Assembly: GCA_961205875.1 (NCBI GenBank)
Contig: OY540811.1
Span: forward strand, 17,663,248-17,727,247
Source of the DNA: Sialis fuliginosa
Lineage: Eukaryota; Arthropoda; Insecta; Megaloptera; Sialidae
DNA: 64,000 bases
Direction of reading: 5' to 3'
Part shown: in pieces, positions 1-15,400 of the stretch
Layout: each line of letters starts with the position of its first letter
Position numbering within the stretch: position 1 is the first letter of the stretch
The notes under the pieces: model-generated
What the model was told of the DNA's origin: nothing
The model's input: only the letters and a program-made list of their open reading frames with translations
Database searches by the model: none
Translations under genes and position numbers: made by a program

Positions 1-428
1 GAAAAAAAATAACGCGTGTTTTTTTTATCTTTGAAAAAATCAATTAAAAAATTTCGACCAACACTCGTTAAGGCTACTGTTTCAGCTATGATGATTATTA
101 TCTATCCAGGGCAAGCCTATGTTTTTTGCAATAAATGCATAGAAAAAATTGTATTGGAAAAATAAAATCTTAATTCATCTATTTTATTGGTTATGTTTCG
201 AAGACAATATTTTTCACTTGCTTTAAGTAACAGTTTTATTATATTATGTAATAATTTGTAGTATTTGGTCGTTAAAAACAACACTCAGTCAATATTTTCT
301 TGCGTCCATGAATAAATTACTAGGGAGTGAGATATTCAGTTATTTCCATGTACGTAAAATTATTACATTTCTGAATAAAACTATTGACCTTAATAATTAA
401 TTTCACCAAATAAATGATCAAAACTTAC
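1..428. other. Left edge, intron of the CD36-family gene
   Basis: I searched the minus strand here for the terminal exon(s) of the receptor. Possible acceptors are followed by stops in the required phase, so the missing C-terminal exon lies outside the window. AT-rich sequence; nothing else recognised. Confidence 0.5.
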
Positions 429-3400
429 CATTTGAAACCAGGTTAAAGGAATAGTCACACCATTAAAGGGCTTCACTTTAGTGCTGTATTGTGTATCACT
501 TACAACTAAATTTACTTGAATCCTGGAATGCCCCCTGATGGGAATACCAGCACTCTGTAATTAAATATAACTATTATAATAAACAAACATCAGGTTATTA
601 TTCCTAAGTTTTTAATAATAATAATAAATACGTACGTTTATAAATACTATAGTGCATACAATTAGAATTGTTTCGTACTTATCTATAGTATATTATAGGT
701 ATAACAGTCATTTAATTAGGATTTTAAAAATAATTTATTTTTTGTCTAACTCGCGTTTTGTCGTAAAAAAATATTTGGAACTTTTAAATAGGTATACAAT
801 TTAAATAAATAAATTGGCTTACACCCAAAAACAAAGACTCAAGATTATTAAATGCAAACCTTAATAATTTTTATTTTTTTAATAATATGGGTATTAAGTC
901 ATCAATGAATTGATATGTATAATTAAAAGAAAATAGGTAATAGATATTTTATAAAACTTACCGGATGAATTAATAGTTCTGAGCTATGCTTTTTATCATC
1001 AGGAAATAGACCTTCTATTTTCTCGAATAATATTTTATCACAGTTCAAGAAGTGTGGCATTGAAACGGCAATAGGAATTTCTGCAATAAAAGTAAACGGT
1101 TAAGTTAATAATTTATTAATATAATTCTTTCTTTAGGGCACTTCTGGTTATAACTCACATATTTTTATAATTATTCTAAATAACAAAGGTTTTATCTTAA
1201 AATTAATCAGGTTTAGAAAATTTAGGAAATAATTTTTTGACAAATTATACTAAATTTTAATTTTCTTGCGTAATAAAACAAAAAGCTCTGCCCAAATTGC
1301 TCCATCACGTCAGGTTTACGAGATGTTCCAGCCTATAATTCAAAAATGATTATTTTGGCCCTATTGAAGCAAGAAATTTTTTTCTTAACTTTTTGTCCAC
1401 GATAACAAACAGTAGGTAATATATTTCTCTTTCAAAATGAATTTTTTACTTTTGATTGTGTACGATTTTTTTACCGTGATAAACTAGTTTCAAGTTTTTG
1501 TTATATTTGTGTGCAGTATAGTCAATTGTGTATAGCCTAAATTCTTATTTATTTATTTAAATATTATCAAATTAGCATCTTTCAACGAAAAATAATCGTA
1601 ACTACAGTAGTTCATATTAATAAAGAAAAATAGTCTTTTTTTCTGCGCATGAAAACTTTAAAATTCATAATAATGACCAATTTTTTTTATTGTTTTTCTA
1701 TTTTTAATATCAAATATTGTATTATTAAAATACCTACGCCAGAGCGACCGCCTCTGTTAAAATAATAATAAAAAAAATACCTACATGGAAAAAAAAAATT
1801 TTTTAGCAATCAAAAAAAGTTGTTCCCATAAATCTTTTTATTAGAATGTGTTTATATGTTTATAAATATTTAAATTATCTATTTTTTAAATTTATTTATA
1901 AAAAAAGCTTTTAAATGCAGTTTTATACTGATATCATTATGTTAAAGCTATTATTTTAATTGTTTACAATGATTTGTTTTCGAATTAACACATTATAAAC
2001 CTAATGGAAATTGTAAGTAAAATAATTCTTAATGGGCATGTAACGTGTAAGTTTTTTATTAATAAAAAAATATAGTTGCCTCGCATTTTTATGGATATTT
2101 AAAACAATTATATAAATTATTACTTCCTTTTTAATTTTTTTACACACATAAATAAAATGTTTTATAGACTTATTCCAACGCATTATATTAGAATTAATAA
2201 TTAATAATAATTAAAGGGATTGGTGATTGATTTGATTTGAATTTTAATTACTTTTCATGTTTATAAATTCAAATGCAATACTATAATTAATTGCATATAT
2301 TAAATTAATCTAAAATCTAATGTTTCTCTTATAACACCACAAATTAATTACGCAGCCACACAAAAAAAGGTTAAGAATTTTTTTGGAAACCATTGTATTT
2401 TTTATGTATTTTGAGGTGCTGAATCAGAATTTGAGGTTAAAATAGCAGCTTATCTAAATAACCTCGAAAACCCCAATTTTCATAAACTCGAAAATTTTGT
2501 TTTTCCGAGGTTATTTTTAACATAAATCGGATAATGTGCTACTTTGACCTCAAATTCGGATTCAGTGCCTGAAAATACATAAAACTATAAGTCTCTGATA
2601 AAATTCTCTACCTTTTTTGTGTGTGGCTTTGTTATTATCATTGTGATGAATTCTTCATCTTCTTCATAACAATGATAAAAATTGTAAGGAATATATTTTT
2701 ATGTATGCTAGTAATTCCTCGTTTTGTACTATTATTAGAATTAATCGTTTAAAAACCACGCCTGAGAATTTTTGGGGGAGGATTGTCTTCAGAAAAGCTC
2801 AGACCTGGGTATTTTGGGGGCACAGGTGTGAAAGAAAATACTGTTCCACAAGAAACACTCCCCTTTGTTTAATTGTTTTATATCATATCATATAATATCA
2901 TCATAAATGTACATATATCAAGATAACTATCATTTTCACACTGGTTTTAAGTCATTATAATATGTAAATAATAGTGCAGCGCTTATAAATAATTTTATAA
3001 ATAAATTATATTTCAGAAAACACCACAAATAAATTATAAAACATAATATTTTATGCAATAAACTATATTAGATACATTTTACATGCGATAAATTTAATGT
3101 TATCTGCATGCTTCAACATTATATTGATGTTTTAAAACGATTTTTTTGTTTTTATTTATTATTTATTATTATTATTTTACCAGCCCTAAAAATACAGTGG
3201 TATAAATATATACGAATCTGGTAGGGTTGGCGCTAACACTGGAGTGTTAATAATGATTATACAATATTTCTAAATGAGTATAGAGAAATCGAAAATGTCG
3301 ATTTTGAATTATTGAATTATTTTTCCTTCCTAAGAAGATCATAATGCTGTAGAAATGTAGACCAATGTTAGATCTACTTCTTTACTTTGAAACAACAAAT

Positions 3401-6400
3401 CACCTAGATACAATTAATAAGTAAAGTAATAAGTAAAAAAATCAACTTACGATAATAACACGAAGTAAGATCACTTAATCCAGCTGGTAGACATTTATCT
3501 TTATTCAAACAGTAACAGTCGCTATCTTTAGTAACCATTGGAGCTGAGTAAAAATCGGGCGATAGTTTGTACTTGTAGCCCTTGAACCCTTCACTGCTGT
3601 AGCCGGTGCCGTTGAAAATGATCGGCAAGGTCCTGCAGAACGCTTTTCGGTACAAGTGGAATGTATCACTGGTGTCAATGTGACGAGGGAAGATTGTACC
3701 ATCGTAAGCGCCTTCGAGAGTGTTGCACCGAGTGTTTCTATAAAGAAAATATTGGTTAATTATCTATTTTTTTATCTATAGATTTCTTGTCAGCTGGATA
3801 TTAATTATCTAATTTAACAATAAGTTACATAGGATATGTATAATTACGTTAGCAGGGCACAGAGGTAGGCAATAAATTTTGTTATCCAGATGTAAATTAA
3901 AACTACGTATGAAATAATTGACAATAGCTGTTTCTTTCTACGCAATCTTAATAGTAGATTACTTAAACCGATTTATATGTAGGGTTCATATGTATTATAT
4001 GTAGATCTAGATAAAATTCGTTTCAGTACATATCTATCTTTAATAGATACTCACTACAGACGTTTTTATATGTACATATACAGAGTGTTCCAAGATAGAT
4101 GTAACAAGAGGTGCAATGAACAAAAAAAAATCTAATTTCGGAATGACATTTGGGGATCGAGTCTTGCTTGATGACGTTTTAAATCAAGATGATTTGGTCT
4201 TCTACAGGCTATTTGAAAAAATTACCAAGAATAAAGAATCTTTATTTTTCAAAATTAAATTTTAAAAATTACTAAATGTTTAAATATTTTAGATCACTAT
4301 GATTTTATAGATATTAACCCGGGTAACATCGGGTCTAATGCGCTAGTATCATATATTTGTAGGGATTATTATTATTTATTTATTTTTAGAAATTCTAATC
4401 GAAATCCTTAAAATAAATGATCAATTAGAAAGAATTTTTAGACGTCTAAAAACATAATAACATAATAAATATATTAACATAAATTAAAATTTTCCTGTTG
4501 CAAATATGTAATGTTTTTCTTCATGTAGTGTTTATGAAAAACAATTGAGTTAAAATATATGACATCTATATTAACGTCACATATACTGAAGTATATGTGT
4601 CAATATATAATTAACATAAGTAAATATTTTCAGCAATTCTGTGTATAACAATATCTTCATTTATGTATAATGACGGAAGAAAATGTTACATGAAGTACGT
4701 TTACATAAACACACCTTGTATAATGTTCTTCTAGGGAAAATCCTAAAAAAACTGTTTACAGATTTAATCATTAATTATATTATCTATTGTAAATTTTAAT
4801 AAACGAAAATACTTGGTCAGTGGTTCTCAATAGACGTAAGGTAACCTAATACGATTTACATTTTCAAAACACAAGTGCTGTCAAAAATGCAGTTTATAAT
4901 ATACAATAAAGTTTTTTATCGTTGTACATCAGTGCATTTTATAATCATTTCAAAGGTTAAGGTTATTTATTTATAAAAAAAATATATCAAAATTATGACG
5001 CAAGTTGTATTATGTAGCAAATGACGAACGATAAGTAAAAAAATAGTTTTAATACAACGAGGAACTGGAATGATATAAACCATTCTGTATGGAATGAATT
5101 AAAATATATAAAAAAATTAGTTTACTTTTATAAATAATCATTTTCATTGAGATAATATCAAATAAATGTAAAATGCTTTTCTTGACACGTTGACGGTCAC
5201 CATGTTGTAACAAGTTAACAATAACCTTAACCGCTAGAGAGCAAAGTCTGCAAATACATACACACAAAGTTGCAGGGTCAATGTTGAGAGAAAGCTATAT
5301 TATACATATTATTGTACATAACATTCACCAATTCGTTGAATTATTTTTATAGTGTGCACATAGCAATAGTTATTACTTATTAGAAATTAGGATGCGCAAG
5401 TTGATTTTCCTGACTGATTTACATAGTTAAGATTAATATAAGTTAGTTAACATTGAATTTTAGTTCACTATTAGTGTTTTGTAGGTTAAGATTAGTTTTA
5501 GGAATTAGAACTCCAAAAATTTAGTTGAAAGATTGAATTCAATGAACTTACAACTAATGTACCTAAGTAATAAGTAGGTATAGTATACATATTTATGTAG
5601 TACATCCTAAATGAATATTTATATTATATCATATTATAAAATAAATATCAACAATTTTTTTTATTCGATAAACAATGTCATAAATACTACTCATTTTTTA
5701 TAACAAAAAAAAAACACTTTTAGAAGTAACTGCAATTATCAAAAGTAAATAATAATTTTAATTAAACATTTATAATAACCATAAAATATTTGCATAGTAA
5801 TATATCGTTTTTTCAAGTGTAGAATATGTAATTGAAATTATTTTTGTACGGTACGTGACATTTTATAATTATAGTCATTAGTTCCTTGTGAGCTATTATC
5901 ACTATTAATTTAATATCAGTGCATAAATAATATAGGGATAATTAAACTAATTATATAATATCATTTATTTTCTAAATACAATACATACATTGAGTTTAAG
6001 ACTGTCATATGTAACATTACTAAAAAAAATGTACAATATTTTATAGAATTTTTATTTTTATTAAATTTGTAACATATACAGGATGTCCAAGATAAACGTG
6101 AAATGAATGGGGATTTCCTAAACGGTAAGAGATACAGATTTGATTAAATGAGATAAATTATTTTTAAGGAAGGGGTGAGTATTACTACATCAAAAAATAA
6201 TAATAATTCTATGTGGTTTAGATGGTATAGCCAGAAATTTGAAAATTCTTTAAATGGCTATAATTTTTTTATCAAAGTAGATAGGTAATTTTTGTTTGCG
6301 GTTTCTCAAAGCACTTTTAGTGCAGAATTGATTGGTGTATTTATAATTTTTATATCACTTTTAGTTTCTGAGTTACAAGCCCTAACTTTTCTTATGTGCC

Positions 6401-9400
6401 ACTAAGTTGACTATAGCATATTTGAACGTGTTTTTTATTTACTCTATCTTACGATATGTCACTTGTCATATTTAGTTTCGAAAATAAGTAGAAGTACTAA
6501 ATATTAGTGATATTTATAAAGTATTTTATTACAAACATTTAAGTAGGCCATGAAAAACCAAAATTATTAAACAAAAATCAAAATAACAAATGAATATTTG
6601 GAAACAATAAACTATTATAAAAAAATATTCTTAATTTTTTTCGATAGTAAGTATGACAAGTTACATATCGTTGTAAAGTAGAGGAAAAAACACGTTCATA
6701 TATTCTATAGCCAACTTAGTGGCCCATAAAAAAACTGAAGTTACGGCTTGTAACTCGGAAACTAAAAGTGATATAAAAAGTACATCAATTAATTATACAC
6801 AAAAAGTGTTTTAAGAAATCGCAAAGAAAAGTAGTTATCTAAATTAAATAAATACAACTTATAAATAATACAACTTATTTAATAAAATCTGCATCTCTTA
6901 CCAAATCTGTATCTTTTACCATTTCCAAGGCTTAAAAAAAACTTTTATGTATGCAAAGGATAGCAGCAAATAAAGTATTTAATATCAATTTTTTTCTTTC
7001 CGTTTATGTTAGGAAATATTTATACATTTGAATAAAAAATGCAACCATTTGTCCTACACCTAATTTATCACATATGTTATATACAGTTTTAGAAACCAGT
7101 TATATTAATTATGGAAAAAAATTAAAAAATAAGAATCACAAATTTCAACATTGGTGTAATAAATTTCAAAATTGACTTACGTTGGGATAGTGACATTGCT
7201 TGGAGCGTCTTTGTATCCCCAAGGAGCGAGTCCTGGAGATCCGTTCCAGAGCTGAATTGAATAAGGACGAGTCCTTTCAAACTCACTCACAAGAGGATTT
7301 GTTGAAGGTTTGATTTTTGGATTGACATTCATTGTTACTGTGTTATCTCCTTCACTGAACATCTGTAACAAAAATAGAAAAAAATAAATTTAATATAATA
7401 AAATTTGCATAAAAAACATATTTTTATTGAGTACACAATAGTACACATATAGCTAGAGTATTACTGGAGTGATAACTTCAATGGGATAACGCGGGCTAAT
7501 AGAAATAGATTCAAGTGTATCGCATTGCTCCTACTATTCTCCAATCTGTAAATTTTGACTGATAGACACTATTAAAATGTCTAATGTAGTAATCAATTAC
7601 TTCGGCTAATACTGATTAGTAAATGGAACTATAAGATTATTCTTTTTAACAGTACTTTATAAAAGAAAACATAGAAATTAAAAAATATTTTCTTTTAAAT
7701 TTTACAATTTTGAAAGATATGTTCATATATATTAGTCGTTCCCAAGGACTCCCTGGAGTTGTTGGAACCGCTGAGAGGATCTGTGGTAAATTAAAATTAA
7801 TTTGGTGGAGTGTGGACAATGTCAAGGGGTCTGCAAAAGTTTTAATATAAAGTAAAATAATTGTGACCCATTTTCCATACTATGAATAGTTACAACTGAC
7901 ATTTATTATAATAATGTGGTATACGTTGTGTGTTTTATAATTATTTTATTCAAAGGTATGACTTTTTTGCAAATTACAATGATTTATTGTTTATCTTGAG
8001 TTCTGTGTTATTATGCGTTACATTTTTAATCAAGATATTTGGTAAGTTTGCACTAATAAATGTGGAGCATATTTATTTATATCAGTATATATTATATTTA
8101 TTTGTCGTTTATTTAAAAAAAATGTACATTTAAATTTTGTATTATATTATACTATATTGTCACGTATTGTATAATATATTTTTCTATATTTAAATATACG
8201 ACGGTAATAATATATAAACATTTAGATATTGTTCTGTTTTCTGAATTGTCAGCATTTACAGTTCTGTAGAGTTATTTCACTTGGGAGTTCATAGTTAGGT
8301 TTTTGATATTTAAAAGGGTCCATAGGCATAATAAGTTTGGGAACCACTGATATAGATTGAAAGAGTAACCGTAATACTAGTTTATTGAAACCATTTATAT
8401 TTTAATTTTTAATTTTTCTAAAGTATCATAATGGGGTTAAAATGTACTCAGGTACATTCATATTAATTAATTTTACAAGCTGTTTATCTCCATTCTACGC
8501 TTTACATGAGCAATTACACGTAAAATTTTAGATGTCAAATATCAAGGTTCATTTATTTTTATATGTATTTGAATTTGCCAATCCGTCAATATTAATATAA
8601 TGTGCCTTTATGTACAAAGCAAGTTCTTATACAATTACATCATTTGAACTTCCTGGAGGTTATTTTTTAAAGAGATACAACGGTGCTTTGCCAAGGTCTA
8701 GCGTGGACAAATAAACGCACTTAATAGACCCTTTGTATTAATTTTAATTATTTTCTGATTTTTTAGATTTCAACGGGTAACCGGGTGGATAAGTACAGAT
8801 AAGTTAGTTTTTAGCACATGTGAAATTTATAGTATCAAAATATAGGGTCGAGCGGGGTAAATATGAAACACCAAAAAAATGGGCTAAAACTGAAACAAGC
8901 TAAACTAAAAAAGTAATTTGTTTATAGGATAATTATAAAAACTGACATCATCATTAAAGGTTTGTTAAAGCGACCTGAAAATATGAATCGCCTAATAAGT
9001 GATGTGTCACCCCCACAGATTTCCCTGTTAGTCGATGTTAAAATGTGTGAATTAAATTTTAATTTTTTGCACATAACTTTCTGTATAGCTCAGATATTAA
9101 TTAAAGTTACAATTTCACATTGATATGCCACAAAGAAGATAAATCAAAGTTGCATTTGTAGCATTTTTTTTAATTTTTCCATTAGAGGCCTGTTTCATTT
9201 TTTCCCTTACCTATTTCCCTTTTGTAAGTATTTAAAATGGTTATTCATAAGCGCATCTAGTAGAAAAAATATATTAAGTATGAATTTGTGTCGTTAACAG
9301 TCAAAAAACATGAAAGATTTGTATTTTGTTTCACTTTTACCCCAGTTGACCCTAGTTATAAAAAGTATCTTATCAACGTTGAATTTAGTTATTTCCGTAA

Positions 9401-12400
9401 AAATTTTATTTGTTTTTGTTTATCTTACCCAATTAATTACAGTATTAATTGTTTGTAGTTATATGATATAAACATTATTAATGTGTGAATTAAAAAATCT
9501 TAATTAATTAACAAATCTGGCTATATCAGTTTCAGATTAAAGCTCTACAAAAAGTTTACAAAAAAATACCAGTATTTAATTATATGTATGTACTATATTA
9601 TCAAAGTATATTCAATATAATTAATTTAATGTACGTAAGTACCTGTCAAGGTAAATTTTTCACACCTAAATTAAAGACCAATTATAAATGAACAAATTAT
9701 TGGACATACATACGCAACTCATTTTCCTACGTAATCCTTATAATAAGATCCTTTCAGTTTAATCTACCGAATTTTTTTATTTATCTAGTGAATAAGTAAA
9801 TAAAAAATGTAAACCAGAATATCATTAATTTTGATTTATCGTTAAATAAAGGTCATATGTAATTATTTGTATTGTAAAAAATAAATGTATCTTTTTTATT
9901 AGAAGTATGTGTACAATGTACACTAATTTAATTTTTAATTACTTTCTGTTTATTTTCTTTTCTTAACAATTTTATATACAAAAATTGAACGTATAACTTT
10001 CGAGAAATTAAAAACTTCACTTATTAAAAAAATTTAATATACAAAATGTTGTATCAGAAATATTTTAATTGGATAGCTCCGCAATTTATAAATATTTTCT
10101 TCAAATTTTAGTCAGACAATATATATTTTCCATGGCCACACAAAGGGGGAGGGCAGGGGTTGTGACGGCGCGGCGAATCAATAAGCTTTTTTTTGGTCGT
10201 CGTCAAAAAAATGTCGTAGATTTCATAACAAGAAAGGGTTCGCCAAAAATCCTGACTTGGGGCCCGCGATAAGATTTGGGAGTAATAATATTTTCTAGCC
10301 TGAAAATTTAGGTAAATAAACTTAAAGTAGGTAAGAGTGTGGTAATCACGAACGCGGGATATCTAATCGCGAATTCAGTCGTTTCAGTATGTTATATAAG
10401 AAGAAAGCTAATGTTCTCTCTGCACTTACCGTAGATCACGCACACAGTACAAAGTAAGCTTAGTTTCATTTTTATATCACATTTTATCTAATTTTTTATT
10501 AAAATAAAAGCCATGTAATAACTGATATGTAATTAATATAAATGTGATTAAGTAATGTCTCCCGTATTGTTTATTATAGGACCCTAAACTCAAAAAAATT
10601 ATGTTTATTTTTTTCAAGCTCGTGGGGTAGTAACGAACGAATTGAATGTTGTAAAAAAAGACTGGTGAAATCTAAAACTAGAAAAAGTAAAAAGAATCGC
10701 AGTAATTTTAAAGAAAATAACCAACAAAGAAGATTGATGAAATACCAAGTAAAAAAAAACGAAGATAAAAAAAATAACAATGTTTGTTATTGTAATGAAA
10801 ATATCAAGATCATCTTATTGAAGATTACCCAATTTATAGGTACATGATAAATATACCAATGGTCAAAGTACATCCAGAGGCTTTCGCTGCGACTTTTGTA
10901 CCAATTAGGTTTAATTATCTCACTGTACGTGATTACCCCATGATAGTCGAGTAATCCCGATCACCAAAAGTTTGTCTTCATCTTTAATGTTAATTTTGTT
11001 CTAAAAGTTTATTAAAATTAATAGTGAAAATGTATAACTAAAGAATAATATAGTAATAGTACACAATACAATACAATTGGTTTCAAATTTATTTTATTTT
11101 CCCTTAGATTTTTATAATAACCCCACTCTCCCCTATAACAAAACTGTAAGTTTTGTACGAGACCAACAAGAGTCTCTATCTCCAGAGACGAGACTTTCGG
11201 TGATAAAATTTATGAGAAAAAACTGCTGATTATAAAGTCCAAGACAAGACTTAAAAATAAATATCTAAGTAAGTATATGCTAAATAAGCATCTACAAAAA
11301 GTGCACTTAAGACATAAAGTAATGTCATTCAATATTAAAATTATTCATGCTGGTATCTTACTAGTTAACTTTTCATGAACACTGCTTAAAAACATTTTTA
11401 ATAAATGAAATAAATATGAAAAATAAACTGACCCTTTCAAGAATTCCAAATCGTGGGAAGGTAATCCAGTTTGGTACAAGTGTATTAGCGTACTGTACTA
11501 AAAGATCGTCGTATCCCCACAAGAATTCATCAACGGTGAGGTTGAGGATCTGCTGCGAGTCCAAGTAAGCCACCATCGAGTTGAGTGCAAGGTTCGTGAA
11601 TATCGATGAGTCATGTAGAGCTGACACAATTCCCTGGAAAAATAAAAAATAATCACTTCATTGTTTACATATGTTAATAATTTTTTTCTGCATCCACCGA
11701 TGACTCAATAAATAATTACTAATTCGCAATTTATTGGTGTTTACATATTTTTGCGTAGATTACCATTTTTTATTTATTTTGTCTATAGGAGTTCGTTGAA
11801 ATAACTTAATAAGAAATTAAATCGTTTATTTAAATTAGCTACATTATAGATTTTATGTTTTCGCAGTGACTACTAGTTTAATACTCAATTACGTGCATTA
11901 AGGTGCTAACTTTCTTAATTTTATATCAGGTTTTTTAATTTTTAGTACCCTCCTAGACCAAATTTGCTATAAAATAACAGAATTGTTACCTCTTGACTTT
12001 TTTTGTTCATGTGAATAAATTGTTTCATCAATTTACAAGATAACTTAATTAACTTAATAAAACGTCACATATTGCAGTAGAAATTTTCTGCAAATAACCT
12101 GAAGGTTTTTACTGCAATGTTTAACGATGCAATGACCAAAGATATAACAAAGCGGTTTATACCCATCAAATTTTGATGTTGAGTAAAAATTAATAAGTAC
12201 ATTTTAGTGAAATATGGTATATAGTATTAAAGTATTTCAAAGTTATCATATATGTATGGTCACTGAATCGATTAGTTTCTATTTTTAATTATTTATTACA
12301 GCTAAACTTTCGATATCTATATATTAGTGCTCAGCACCAGCCGCGTGCATAGACATACATATGTATGTACTACCTATATCACAAACACAAATGCACTAAA

Positions 12401-15400
12401 TAAGGATTTAATAGCTTTTGGAAATAAACTAACATAAGTTTTATTGATTGCTATATTTTTGACTGACATAGAAATAGGTGTTTAATAAATAGTATAGTTA
12501 TTTTGAATAATAGATTTTGGCTGAGTATTTGAAAACATATTGTACAATAACTAAACTTTCTTTCTATATATAAAATAATATTATCTTTTAGGTTCATTGG
12601 ATAATAAAATCAGATGTTAATAAAAAAAAGTTTCCTTATTTATCCAAACGTGATATGGAATAACAAATGGGTAAATTATTGTTTGTTATTTATTAATACA
12701 TGGATTTGATTGGTAAGCAATAAATATTCTATTTCTCAGAAGGATATCTTCATTAGAATAATTTTTTTTGTTCTATAATTTCAATGATACAATAAGCGGT
12801 ATCTTTTATAAAAAATACATTTGTAAGTTTTATAACTTCTTATTGTGTTGTTATTATACGGCATATTAAATAAATTATTCTTGTAAAATGGTTTACACAT
12901 TTCATGTTAATTTATCTTGAATACTTGTAATGAAAGCTTCACTGCTGCTGCTTATTTGACTATATAGTTAGATAAACCTCTATAAGGTACTGGCACCAGT
13001 TTTGGCTTCATTAAGAGCAAGGTATATTGTTTTTTTGGAATTGATAGGCTTCTTTTTTTTAATTCACATGAACTCATGTTATTAATAAAACAGGTAAGTA
13101 CCTTTTTATTAAATCAATTTAATTACCAAAGTCCGCAAATATAATTTTTTTTTATTATAACCTTTTATTTTGTTTATGTTTTTTCCAGTAATGGGTAAAA
13201 TAAAACCAATAATGAGCACCCAGTTATGGACACTTGCTAATGATTACAAAATGATAAGTACTACGACACAAAAGTTATAAAATAAAGAATTGTAAAATTT
13301 GAAACTACATTACACTAATAATTAGTTTAAATGTCCATCACTTTGACACCCATTAGCCAATTGACATCAAATTAAGCTGTTTTACAGTTAAGTGTAATCA
13401 AATATCAACAATTATTTCTAATATAGTAAATTTAATTAAACAAGAATCCAACACTGGGGTGTGATCCAAGACTGGTGCCAGTACCTTATTCAATTATAAA
13501 AAATTACATTTGATTTTGAAATCTTCGTAATAACTTTTATAGAATGAGTCGGTAAACTTTTTGGAGGTTCTTTGCAAAAAATACAAAGTGGAAATCCAAT
13601 TTTTGGAATTTTTTGTTTACCAGTTTTCTTTTTATTTGAGCTTGAATTTCGGATTTAGGTTGAATTTTTACAAAAAAAGTATGCGATATCAAAAAAAGCG
13701 ACCTATATGGCTAAACTCAAAATTCAAGCTCAAATAAGAAAAATTGATAAACAGAAAATTCCAAAAATTGGATTTCGACTATGCTTGACCAATACTGCTA
13801 TGTATATAGGTCGCTTTTTTGGTATCGCACACTTTTTTTGTGTGGCTGTGTAATTATTCTCTTAATAACATATAGATAGTATTGAAAATTGAATGATAAT
13901 GGTTTATATACCTATAATCAATACTAAAAATGACCTATAATTTAATCTGCATTAATATGCAATAATAATTATGTTGAATAGGCAATTAGTAAATATTTCC
14001 ATGTTTGTTCTAACATTTATTGTGAAAAGAAACGTGATATATATAATTTTGAACATGTGAATTTATTATTGCAACTTACATATGATACTACTGCAATTGT
14101 CGACATTATACATTTGAAATTATTTTCTAGGTTGACATTGAATTGCTTTTTAATTAATTATAGTGCTTTTTTATTCATACGTAGTCTTTAATAGCCGTTC
14201 TTACCATATTAGTTATGTATTAGTTATCTATAGCTAACAGATAATCTTATTGTATGAAATTTTTTTTATCTCATTTAAATTAAATACATACCTATAATAA
14301 TACTAATATGATGGTACTACATTATAGGAATGAAATGATTATATTTAGACTGTTAGACTTACCAAAAGAGGAATGTTGGTTGAAATTATTCTATCAACTT
14401 TCGGATCCCCTACAGATCTGTCTGGTCTAAATTCCACCCGGCGTTTGGGGATAAAAGACAATGTCCCGTTATCGTTGAATTGAGTGTTTGTATTCTCCAA
14501 AAATTCTCTGTAAAGAAAAGTTAGTTTGAAATATTGAATGATAAAAAATTCCCTCGGTAGTATTGTCTTTCATTTTAATAATACAATGAAAATTAATAAT
14601 ATTGAAATATGTATTAGAACTGAAAACATGATATTAAAATTCAGTTATGTTTGCAAACTTCAGTTAAATTGTTCTGACAATTAATTCAACCAACGTTTCG
14701 TGACACACATTGCAATGAAAGAATGATAAAAACAAAGATAATTTGTGAGATGACTAAAAATAAAAATCTGAAATAAAAGTTCTTATCTGTCCCTGCAATC
14801 TATCAACAACTTAACGTCTCAAAAGTCTTTAGATTTTAAACAAACGTACGAATAAATAATAATCATATTCCAAATATAGCAACATAATGATGTACGTAGG
14901 TACTACAAAAAATCTTATTGCAAGAACCACTCTTCTTTAAAATCGTTAGTTTGATCAAATGCTTTTGACAGTAATTTCATTACAGGCAAAAACTAAGTAC
15001 ATGCATGTATGACGTCATAGAAACTTCATGTATCATTAAATTTTATAGATGACGAAATTTTTTTGTATGTTTACCTAACAAAAAAAGTTGTTAAATATGG
15101 TAAGTGCATTTTTAAATTTGAATACAGGTATATACGGGGTGTCTCACATACCGATAAACTTTCAGGAGTTATCAAGGATATTAAAATAATCGGTTTTTGT
15201 TATCAAGACAATGTCCCCAAACGTGCCGTTTTAGCAGTTTAGCAAAAGAAAGTACCCCGCACAAAAGCAATAGGCCTTTTGATTGAATGATAGTTCAAAG
15301 TTTGCTCATCAAAAGTTGTAATGAGTGCAACCTACGAAAATCCATAATTTTTGCTCCAGGGGGCACCCAATCATTTCAAGTTATTTATAAAAAATAAAAA

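Noticed and set aside
1-428. Terminal exon of the CD36-family gene
   Set aside because: Candidate acceptors lead directly to stops in the needed phase, and no C-terminal membrane helix is encoded.
10320-10980. Possible inverted ends GTGGTAATCACG and CGTGATTACCCC
   Set aside because: Only about 10 bases match, and no target duplication or extended arm similarity was found.
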